Assembly (NCBI GenBank): GCA_009841005.1
Contig: VXMR01000081.1
Coordinates: 1-45,364, forward strand
Direction of reading: 5' to 3'
DNA length: 45,364 nucleotides
DNA from: Gemmatimonadales bacterium
Lineage (GTDB): Bacteria > Gemmatimonadota > Gemmatimonadetes > Palauibacterales > Palauibacteraceae
Shown here: positions 38,926-45,364 of the stretch, in pieces
Layout: every line of letters begins with the position of its first letter
Numbering within the stretch: the first letter of the stretch is position 1
Made by a program: the position numbers and the translations under genes
Notes under the pieces: model-generated
What the model saw: the letters and a program-made list of their open reading frames with translations, nothing else
Databases searched by the model: none
Told to the model about the DNA's origin: nothing

Positions 38926-39723
38926 TCAGTCCGTCGGCGGCCGCTTCGCCACGGCCTCCGAGACGGTCTCTTCCAGCAGCGGCCGCAGGTACTTCGACAC
39001 GAACGACGCGAGCAGGTGCTCCGGTGCGATCCGTTCGAGTTCGGTGAGCGTGCATCCGAGCCAGGCGCGGGATCTGCGATTCAGGGTCGCGCGGGCAAGC
39101 CCGAGATGCTCGCTCACCTTCGTCCATGTGGAACCTGCAAGACGAAGCTGGAGCGCCCGGAGCAGCACGAGCCCGCCGATGAACGAACTCAACGTCGTCA
39201 CGCCTCCCGCGTGTATCCTGAACTGCTGCGAGATCGTGATCGGAGAGCGGCGTACGGCCTGCGCCAGCTCGGCGACGTTCCGCACAGGCATGCTCCTGGC
39301 CCTCTGAAAGCTATGGACGAGGCTCGCGCGGAGGGCCGGCGGCAGCCCGGATCGCCGGACCGTCTCGGACAGGCGTGACAGCGCGACGGTGTGGCGAGCC
39401 TCCTCGACCTGGGATTGGAGTTGGGTCTGAACATCATCGAACCAGACGAGAGAGAAGATATTCACACCGCGCAACAAACGAGGGACGCTGATATCGCGAT
39501 CCGTCACCAGGATGACCGGAATCAACGGGAGTCTCCGCCCGATGTCCTTGATCAGTACGATTCTGTCCTCGATGAACCGGCTCCGGCAGCCGATAATCAT
39601 ACAGTCGGTCCGGCTGTCGGCTGAAGTGAGTTCGCTCGCGTCGCCGACTATGATGGCGGCGTCATCAACGGTTTGCCGTATGCGCTCGGCATCGGCGCAC
39701 GTATCCGCCAGGAGCAGGATCAT
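38926..39723 (-). CDS. Receiver-like and HTH regulatory protein (AraC-like DNA-binding half)
   Basis: A 265-residue regulator. The N-terminal half (about residues 1-105) has an alternating strand/helix pattern (MILLLADTCADAERIRQTV, CMIIGCRSRF, LIPVILVTDRDIS) like a degenerate receiver domain, but the usual phospho-acceptor Asp is not evident. A helical linker follows. The C-terminal half (about 165-250) has an AraC/HTH_18-type arrangement: RNVAELAQAVRRSPITISQQF, LRALQLRLAGSTWTKVSEHLGLARATLNRRSRAWLG. The second helix-turn-helix is the clearer one. It probably binds DNA and controls genes at this locus. It precedes the S8 peptidase on the same strand. The ATG at 39723 leaves about 150 bases to the next gene, room for its own promoter. 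The signal it senses is unknown. Confidence 0.72.
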   Translation of the reverse strand: MILLLADTCADAERIRQTVDDAAIIVGDASELTSADSRTDCMIIGCRSRFIEDRIVLIKDIGRRLPLIPVILVTDRDISVPRLLRGVNIFSLVWFDDVQTQLQSQVEEARHTVALSRLSETVRRSGLPPALRASLVHSFQRARSMPVRNVAELAQAVRRSPITISQQFRIHAGGVTTLSSFIGGLVLLRALQLRLAGSTWTKVSEHLGLARATLNRRSRAWLGCTLTELERIAPEHLLASFVSKYLRPLLEETVSEAVAKRPPTD

Positions 39724-39875
39724 TGCGATGCATACTTTTCAGGAAAGAAGGCGAGACGGCCCGGCGGCTCAATCCGCCGGACCCAGTTCGCCGGAAACCT
39801 GAGAACGACTCGGGAGCGGGAATCGTGACACCGGCCGCCCGCACGGCGCCCGCGTCAGCCGCACCCCGGTGGCCG

Positions 39876-40886
39876 TCAGCTGGCGGCGGGGCGCACCACG
39901 ATGGTGATTTCCTCATCGGCGAACAGGCCGCCGTCGTCGGCGCGGCCGCGGAGGATGTAGGTCCCCGGCTGCAGGAAGGTCGCAGTCACCGTCCAGCGGC
40001 CACCTTCCGGCAGGTCCGGGGGGCGCCAGAGCGGCGCCCATGGCGAGTTCGCGCCCGTGCGCGTGTCCTCCCACACCTTCACCTGCGGCGGGTCGAACGT
40101 CACCTCCCCTTCGCCGCGGTAGACGAACCACGACATGAAGAGGCCGTTCACCTTCTGCACCGTCACGCGCGAGGGGGGCCGGAGCTGGCGGCCGCTGAAG
40201 CTGGGGAACGCGTTCGCGATCGAGTCGACGCGCGCGGAGTCCTCCGCGGTCTCCGGCGGGTCGGGCGGACCCTGCCGGAACGCCCGCAGCAGGCCGTCGT
40301 CCTCCACGATGACGCTCACCGTGACCGGCTGACCGACGATCGCCTCACGCGTGCGCTCGCCCTCGAGCGTGATCTTCGGCGGTTCGTTGGACCGCATCTC
40401 GGCGTTGCTGGAACCCGCGCCGAGCGCGCCGGTCTCCGACATGATCACCGTGTTGTCGACGATGTAGTCGGGCCGCAGCGTGGCGTACGCCTTCTCGGTG
40501 ACCCCGTGGCTCGTGAGCGTCCACACGAGTTCCCTGTCGCCCCAGTCGGCGGGCACGCGAACCTTGAACACGAAGCGGTTGCGGCGCGGGAGGAAGTGGG
40601 TCGGCTGCCCCCGGTCGGCGGGGCCCGGCGAGAACACGTTGTCATCCCCCACGGGGACGTCGATCTCCTCGAGCCAGTTCCGGTTCATGTAGCCGAAGAG
40701 AAAGTTGAACGACCCGTCCTCGTTCTGCTCCCATCCCTCGTACGCCGGCGCGACGTTCTGTCCCCGAGCGTAGGTCTGGGCGGCGGCGGGAAGCGCGGAC
40801 ACGGCGAGGATCAGCCCCAGAAGCGGCACGGCCAGCGCCCCGGGCCGCGCGACCCGGGGCATGGAAACCGGTTCGGCCACGATCAC
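39876..40886 (-). CDS. Secreted protein of unknown function coupled to the copper monooxygenase
   Basis: A 336-residue exported protein. The GTG at 40886 overlaps the monooxygenase stop as GTGA; an ATG at 40862 would also begin the signal peptide (PGALAVPLLGLILAVSALPAAAQ). The mature part is all-beta: SFNFLFGYMNRNWLEEIDVPVG, RNRFVFKVRVPADWGDRELVWTL, ATLRPDYIVDNTVIMSETGA, PVTVSVIVEDDGLLRAF, and a last Ig-like module YILRGRADDGGLFADEEITIVV. No metal site or catalytic motif is seen. The GYMNRNWxEE start is common in proteins found beside haem c/copper monooxygenases in related phyla (recalled, not searched). It probably acts in the periplasm together with that enzyme. It is last in that gene pair. 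Confidence 0.68.
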   Translation of the reverse strand: MIVAEPVSMPRVARPGALAVPLLGLILAVSALPAAAQTYARGQNVAPAYEGWEQNEDGSFNFLFGYMNRNWLEEIDVPVGDDNVFSPGPADRGQPTHFLPRRNRFVFKVRVPADWGDRELVWTLTSHGVTEKAYATLRPDYIVDNTVIMSETGALGAGSSNAEMRSNEPPKITLEGERTREAIVGQPVTVSVIVEDDGLLRAFRQGPPDPPETAEDSARVDSIANAFPSFSGRQLRPPSRVTVQKVNGLFMSWFVYRGEGEVTFDPPQVKVWEDTRTGANSPWAPLWRPPDLPEGGRWTVTATFLQPGTYILRGRADDGGLFADEEITIVVRPAAS

Positions 40887-42487
40887 CGTTCCCGGTGGTC
40901 GCCGGGATCGCGGCCATCCCCGGACCCCGATTCGCCTTCGCCGGAAGACTCGGCCTCGGTGGCGGCATCGGACTGCCACCACTCGGCGTCGGCGAAGTAG
41001 CTCATGTCGCCGTTGGCCGGGATGACCATGCAGAGCGGGCAGCCGACGACGTGGTCGTTGGGGCCGAGCGCGAGCCGGTGCCGGCGCATCGCCATCTCCT
41101 CCACGAACTGTTCATCCGACATCTCCACGCGCATGCCGAGGTCGATGAACATGTTCGCCACGGAACGGTTCCCCGAACCCTGCCAGTTGCGCGTGTCCGG
41201 GACGTTCCGGTTCGCCTCCGAGGTGTCCATGTAGCCGATGATGTGGAGGACGGTCCCCTTCGGAAGGAGCGGCTGGTGGTCCTGCGCGTAGGTGTAGCCG
41301 CGCACCCAGTTGTGGTCGTAGCCGACGCAGTTCAGCGTCTCGACGTTGAAGCCCCAGATCGCCTCGAGGCACATGCGCATGCCGGGCGCATGCAGGTGCG
41401 GCTCGAAGGTCACGAGCTTGGTGTGCTGGTTCAGCACCTTGTAGGCGTGAAGTTCCTGCCCCGCCACCCCGGGCCGGATGTCGATGTCGCTTCCGTTGCC
41501 GAGCCCGAAGACGCTCCGCCGGTATTTCGGCTCGTAGTCCTCCGGATGGAAGCGGAAGCCGATCTCGAGGTGGGCGCGCGTGTCGCGGCCGTTGGAGTGG
41601 AGGTGGACGGAGTTCGACACCACCGAGGAGCCCGCCCTGAGCAGGCGGCCCGCGTCGTCGTCGAAGAGGTCGGGTTCGCGACCGACCTCGTGCACCGGCC
41701 AGCCGGTGTCCGTGGAGGCGCGCCGCGAGCCGGGCCCCGTCTCCTGGCCCTCGAGGACGCGCGTGCTCCAGATCATGTGGTGGACGACGAACCGTCCGCC
41801 GACCGTATGGCGCCCGCCGTGTTCCCCGTCGCGCCGCTGCGGCACGTCGTTCACCTCGCGGATCTCGACGGACTTCACGTAGCGGTCCTCGGTGAGGCCC
41901 GTGGGCACGCTCTCGATGTCCCCCCACCAGTCGGGCGCGTCGCCCTTCACGACCACCTCGGGGAGCTTGACGATCAGGTCCGGCTCGCCCGCGGCCCACA
42001 CGACGTCGTCGTCGAACTCGAGCGGGGGCGGCAGGTCCGCCGGGTCGCCCTCGGGGGTGCCGGCGCGCCGCCAGGCGTCGAGCGCCTCGATCTCCCACTC
42101 GTCGAGCGACATGTCATCCTTGAAGTGCTGGATGCCGATGTCCTTCTCGACGTACCACGGCGGCATGGCGCCGGCCCGGTCCCGGATCTGGGTGCGGCGG
42201 GCGATCATGCTCGCGTACGGCTGGACGTCGTCGTAGGTGACGAGCGGCATCGGGGCGACGCCGTTGTCGCGGTGGCAGCGGACGCAGGCCCGCTGCAGGA
42301 TCGGCGCGATGTCACGGCTGAAGGTCACGTCGTCCGCCTCGACGCCCGGCGTCCCTGTCGCGGCATGGCGTGCGGTCGCGGCGGGCCCGCCGTCCTGCGC
42401 CGCCATCCCGCCGGCGGAGAGCAACATGAGGACGGGCAGGACGGAAGATCTCCGGGCGAGAGACAAGATCCGCGTGGTGTGCGGCAT
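40883..42487 (-). CDS. Haem c domain fused to ascorbate-type copper monooxygenase
   Basis: A 534-residue exported protein. The signal peptide is near residues 10-32 (SSVLPVLMLLSAGGMAAQ). A single-haem cytochrome c-like domain follows, with CVRCH at about residues 68-72 and a likely distal Met in GVAPMPLVTYDD or GAMPPWYVEKD. The larger C-terminal part resembles copper type II, ascorbate-dependent monooxygenases. It has HHMIWSTRVL (about residues 237-246, the two-His copper site), HLHSNGRD, FEPHLHAPGMRMCLEAIW (HxH of the second site), and CPLCMV near the end as a possible Met ligand. It should hydroxylate a C-H bond using copper, with electrons from the haem domain. AAGGAG lies 8 bases before ATG 42487. 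Substrate unknown. Confidence 0.82.
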   Translation of the reverse strand: MPHTTRILSLARRSSVLPVLMLLSAGGMAAQDGGPAATARHAATGTPGVEADDVTFSRDIAPILQRACVRCHRDNGVAPMPLVTYDDVQPYASMIARRTQIRDRAGAMPPWYVEKDIGIQHFKDDMSLDEWEIEALDAWRRAGTPEGDPADLPPPLEFDDDVVWAAGEPDLIVKLPEVVVKGDAPDWWGDIESVPTGLTEDRYVKSVEIREVNDVPQRRDGEHGGRHTVGGRFVVHHMIWSTRVLEGQETGPGSRRASTDTGWPVHEVGREPDLFDDDAGRLLRAGSSVVSNSVHLHSNGRDTRAHLEIGFRFHPEDYEPKYRRSVFGLGNGSDIDIRPGVAGQELHAYKVLNQHTKLVTFEPHLHAPGMRMCLEAIWGFNVETLNCVGYDHNWVRGYTYAQDHQPLLPKGTVLHIIGYMDTSEANRNVPDTRNWQGSGNRSVANMFIDLGMRVEMSDEQFVEEMAMRRHRLALGPNDHVVGCPLCMVIPANGDMSYFADAEWWQSDAATEAESSGEGESGSGDGRDPGDHRER

Positions 42488-42571
42488 CACATCGCTCCTT
42501 GCGGGAGGACTCGTTCGCAAAAGGGTACGCAACGGGCGAAGCCCCGGTCAAACGCCGCGCTAACCACTACG

Positions 42572-43981
42572 CTAACCACCGTCGCCTGAGCCACCCGGGG
42601 CGGGCGACCCCAGCTCCATTGGGGTGGTCGGCGGCAGCCGCTTCAGGATGATCGTCGGGACATCGAACTCGTCCGTCTCCACGAAGGCGACGAGGCCGCC
42701 GGGCCCGAACGCGTCGGGCATGGGCGTCTCCTCCAGCGCCAGAGTGCCTATGTACTCGCCCTCCGGCGAGAGAACATCGATCCAACCGGCCGCTGCCTCC
42801 TCCCTTTCCGGCCCTCCGGCCACGACTGGGGCCTCAGCATCGATCTGCGCCAGGGGGTCGCTCCCCCAGCGCTGAACCCAGATCGCCCCCTCCCACGTCG
42901 TCCGCAGGTCCCGCACGATGGGCACTTCCGGCATGAAGTCCGCGTTCGCCATTGCGTCGCGCATCCCGGCCATCATCTCCTCCAGCATCGCCGCCACCTG
43001 CGCGCGAACCTCCGGCGGGAGATCGTCGAACGACTGGCCGTTGAACTGTCCGGTAGCCGAGGCTTCCAGAGCTTCCAGCATCCGGGCCCGGGCGCGCTCC
43101 CGCAGCGATTCCGTGACGGGCTCGGGCTGGAGGGGGCGGCCGATGACACGGACCGGAGCCCCGGGGGTCGGCTGGATCTTGATCGCGTAGGCGGAGGAAT
43201 CCGAGTACGCCACGCCGCCGCCTGGGAGGACATCGAACACGAGGTCCGGCACGAACCCCATGAACGCGTCGCCGAAAGCGTCGAACATGTCCGACGGATC
43301 CGCCGCCTCCATCGTGACCTCCTGCTCCGGCTGCGCCTCCCACCCTTCCGCGAAGGGCACCGCGGTGGCCTCGTCCGCGGTGGCCTCGGCCGCGTCGGCG
43401 AGCGACGTGCGGTAGATGGTGCGGTCGCCGGCCTCGATGGACGCTTCCCCGTTGCTGAAGCGCGCGTTCGGGCTTCGAGTCAGGAACAGGGTTTCCCCCT
43501 CCCGGGCGGCGCGCACGGTCTCCGCCGAGGCGGTCTCCGAGGCGCCCTCGATCGCGAACCGGACCGTGCGCTCGAACGACCCATCGGGGCCGAACAGGAG
43601 GTAGGCGCGGTGACCGTTGTCGACGATCACAACCCCTCCCCCGGGCCGGGCCACCATGTGCCCCACGTCGCGAAGCTCGCCCGGACCGTCGCCCCTGCGC
43701 CCGAACTCGGCCACCAGGCCTCCGACGCCATCCACGACCACGATGCGGGTGGAGGACGCGGCTTCGTCGCGGACGTAGAGCCGCCCGCCCGCATCGAAGG
43801 CCAGGTCCGCGATCTCCGTGAACGCGTCCCACCCCTCGGCGGCGATCCCCCCGATCCGGTACACCTCCTCGAAATCGGCCTGGAGCGGACGGTCCTCTGC
43901 GGGCGACGGGGCGGACGCACCCCCGGTCTCGCCCCCGCAACCCGCCAGCAGGGTGATCCACACCGCGCGGCTGAATCTCAT
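42572..43981 (-). CDS. 6-bladed beta-propeller lipoprotein (fourth, diverged paralogue)
   Basis: A 469-residue secreted lipoprotein related to the tandem copies at 1.7-5.6 kb. The signal RAVWITLLAGCGG has a lipobox (LAGC, Cys at about residue 15). The blades show the same spacing (DLAFDAGGRLYVRDEAASST, AEFGRRGDGPGEL, GGVVIVDNGHRAYLLFGPDG, VAYSDSSAYAIKIQPTPG) and the C-terminal FGPGGLVAFVETDEFDVPTI. Two long insertions distinguish it: an acidic loop of about 60 residues (TADEATAVPFAEG...SDMFDAFGDAFMGF) and a helical one (RARARMLEALEASATGQFNGQ). AGAGGAG lies before ATG 43981. It lies 84 bases beyond the monooxygenase start on the same strand and follows the DUF1080 gene by 43. Function unknown. 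Confidence 0.87.
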   Translation of the reverse strand: MRFSRAVWITLLAGCGGETGGASAPSPAEDRPLQADFEEVYRIGGIAAEGWDAFTEIADLAFDAGGRLYVRDEAASSTRIVVVDGVGGLVAEFGRRGDGPGELRDVGHMVARPGGGVVIVDNGHRAYLLFGPDGSFERTVRFAIEGASETASAETVRAAREGETLFLTRSPNARFSNGEASIEAGDRTIYRTSLADAAEATADEATAVPFAEGWEAQPEQEVTMEAADPSDMFDAFGDAFMGFVPDLVFDVLPGGGVAYSDSSAYAIKIQPTPGAPVRVIGRPLQPEPVTESLRERARARMLEALEASATGQFNGQSFDDLPPEVRAQVAAMLEEMMAGMRDAMANADFMPEVPIVRDLRTTWEGAIWVQRWGSDPLAQIDAEAPVVAGGPEREEAAAGWIDVLSPEGEYIGTLALEETPMPDAFGPGGLVAFVETDEFDVPTIILKRLPPTTPMELGSPAPGGSGDGG

Positions 43982-44024
43982 CTAATCTCCTCTGAGTTCG
44001 CGCTTGATTTCACGCTGGTTGAAG

Positions 44025-45364
44025 TCAGTTGGCGAGGTTCGTGATGCTCAGATTGCGCCAGCGGACCCTGATGCCGCCGCCGTCATGAATCTGGAGCGCG
44101 ACGGAACCCCCGGCGTCGCCGATCCGCTCGTCCTCGAAGTCCACCATCTTCGTGCCGTTCAGCCACGTGGCGACGCGGTCGCCGTCGGCCCGGATCCGCA
44201 TCGTGTTCCAGTCGCCCATGCGGAGCGCGGCGTCGAGTTCCGGGTCGGGCTGCACGAGCCAGCCTCGGCCGTACGATTCGTAGATGCCTCCGGTGAACAG
44301 GCCCGGGGGCGCGACCTCCGCCTGCCAGCCGCTGACGGTCGTGCCCTCCACGCTCGAGCGCAGGAAGACGCCGCTGTTCCCGTCCGCCTCCTGTTTGAAC
44401 TCGACGGTGAGGTCAAAGTCGCGGTACGTCGCCTCGGTCGCGAGGTAGCCGTACTCGGCGTCGGGGCCGCTCTCGCACACGATTTCCCCACCCTGCTCGC
44501 CGTCCTCCACGTACCAGAGTTCGGTCCCGTGCACGCGCCAGCCCTCAAGGTTCTCGCCGTTGAAGAGGGAGACGGGTTCGAGGGGACGGATCCGGATGTT
44601 GCGGTACCAGACGTTGCGCCCGTGATCCTGGAGGCCGATCGGCCCGGAGGCGGCACGGCCATAGCGGGGATAGGGGGCGAACTTGCTCGCGGCGACGAGC
44701 GCCTCCCATTCGGTGGACCCCAGTTCGTACTCGACGGTCTTTGCGCCGTTCAGCCAGTGTTCGACGAGGTGGTTCTGGACGCGGATCCGGCCTTCGTTCC
44801 ACTCACCCGGCCCCCGCAGCGTCTTCTCGCCCGAGGCGTGGAGGTCGTAGTTGTCGCCGGTCAGGTGCGTGTGCATGTCCATCGTGCCCATCTCGATGTA
44901 GGCCGCATCGTCGAGCACCTGGTACTCGGGCGCGTTGTGCCAGATCGCGGCGCCCTCCTCCTCAATCACCCGGTAGAGGACGCCGCTGTTGGCCACCTCC
45001 GAGAGCATGAACTCGAACCTGAGATCGAAGTCCGTGAAGGCTTCGGTGGTGACGATGTCTCCGCCGATGGCCACGTCGGGATCTGTGGCCGTCGCGCCCA
45101 CGACGAGGGCGCCGTCGATCACCGCCCAGCCGGTGTCCGGGAAGGTCTCCTGGCCGTAGCCGCGCCAGCCCGCGGTCGTCTCTCCATCGAAGAGCAGCCG
45201 CCAGCCCGCCTCGCGCTCGGCGTCCGTGAGGGTGTTCGGCGTCGTCTCCGCCGCGTCCGTAGCCCCCGTGTCCGGCGAGGCCTCGGGAGCCTGGGCGCAG
45301 CCGAGCGCCAGCCCCGCCGCCAGCGCGGTCGGGAGGGGGACGCGGAGCGGGCGGGAGGCGCGGA
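44025..45364 (-). CDS. Two-domain DUF1080 (3-keto-disaccharide hydrolase) lipoprotein, 5' end missing
   Basis: The frame is open to the right edge, so the start is outside the window (about 446 residues seen). Reading back from the first clear block, the N-terminal part is a lipoprotein signal with an LALGC lipobox (about 15 residues into the visible frame). A linker and a first DUF1080 domain follow (GWRLLFDGETTAGWRGYG, then SGVLYRVIEEEGAAIWHNAPEY). A second, complete DUF1080 domain starts at VSLFNGENLEGWRVHGTELW and ends at VRWRNLSITNLAN. Each domain has the jelly-roll motif SGVxxR and the WNEGRI/WNTMRI strand. DUF1080 proteins act on 3-keto-glycosides in the periplasm. A double copy is less usual than a single domain. 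An in-frame GTG at 45122 is an internal codon, not the start. Confidence 0.88.
   Translation of the reverse strand, partial: RASRPLRVPLPTALAAGLALGCAQAPEASPDTGATDAAETTPNTLTDAEREAGWRLLFDGETTAGWRGYGQETFPDTGWAVIDGALVVGATATDPDVAIGGDIVTTEAFTDFDLRFEFMLSEVANSGVLYRVIEEEGAAIWHNAPEYQVLDDAAYIEMGTMDMHTHLTGDNYDLHASGEKTLRGPGEWNEGRIRVQNHLVEHWLNGAKTVEYELGSTEWEALVAASKFAPYPRYGRAASGPIGLQDHGRNVWYRNIRIRPLEPVSLFNGENLEGWRVHGTELWYVEDGEQGGEIVCESGPDAEYGYLATEATYRDFDLTVEFKQEADGNSGVFLRSSVEGTTVSGWQAEVAPPGLFTGGIYESYGRGWLVQPDPELDAALRMGDWNTMRIRADGDRVATWLNGTKMVDFEDERIGDAGGSVALQIHDGGGIRVRWRNLSITNLAN

Noticed and set aside
42558..42579. Ten-base repeat CGCTAACCAC, period 12
   Set aside because: Two copies only, short, overlapping a stop codon; no evidence of function.

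Overview
The window is a strongly GC-rich, gene-dense bacterial chromosome segment. It has no rRNA, tRNA, insertion sequence, phage gene or CRISPR array that I can see. The gene set fits Gemmatimonadota or a close relative (inference, no phylogeny run): a VPS10/BNR-type glycosyl hydrolase tail, 6-bladed beta-propeller lipoproteins in several copies, CarboxypepD_reg proteins, a lipoprotein quinoprotein, a Big_2/LRR surface lipoprotein, DUF1080, and a haem c/copper monooxygenase. Neighbouring genes very often overlap as ATGA or GTGA, so translational coupling is the local rule. I used it to choose several GTG starts.

Layout. 0-1.7 kb: the end of a secreted propeller protein and a DUF1295 membrane enzyme. 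1.7-5.6 kb: a tandem array of three beta-propeller lipoprotein genes, the first a pseudogene; a distant fourth relative is at 42.6-44.0 kb. 5.6-14.1 kb: a ten-gene minus-strand run for amide/peptide use (glycosylasparaginase, GNAT, BsuPI-like lipoprotein, M28 peptidase, a secreted membrane-anchored protein, a 74-residue membrane mini-protein, an SSS symporter, a cyclase-family amidohydrolase, an unknown protein, DoxX). 14.1-18.7 kb: a lipoprotein/outer-membrane pair, a SulP transporter and an NSS transporter. 18.8-23.6 kb: a minus run of CadI/ArsI, a SigZ-like sigma factor, a DadA-like flavoenzyme, an LRR lipoprotein and PdxH. 23.8-29.0 kb: an M20 amidohydrolase, a CarboxypepD_reg protein and a quinoprotein.

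29.2-33.1 kb looks like a metal (copper or zinc) locus. A His/Cys-rich membrane protein, a TonB-dependent receptor and a His-rich lipoprotein are co-oriented, with a CopC-domain gene divergent from them. 33.2-36.2 kb holds a thioredoxin-fold gene with an in-frame TGA exactly at the first cysteine of its CxxC motif, a DinB protein, and a plus-strand trio (glyoxalase-like, MBL hydrolase, small membrane protein). 36.2-39.7 kb is a subtilase locus: an HTH regulator, a lipoprotein S8 peptidase and two small paralogous Big_2-like lipoproteins. Here the 3' end of the peptidase has been copied onto the 3' end of its neighbour. 39.9-45.4 kb carries the copper monooxygenase pair, the fourth propeller gene and a two-domain DUF1080 lipoprotein that runs off the right edge.

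The strongest candidate for something undescribed is the TGA-containing gene at 33175-33498, read as a UxxC selenoprotein of the Spx/ArsC type. Other points of interest are the chimeric peptidase/lipoprotein array, the CadI/ArsI-SigZ pair (both with vicinal cysteines) and the symporter with two coupled unknown partners.
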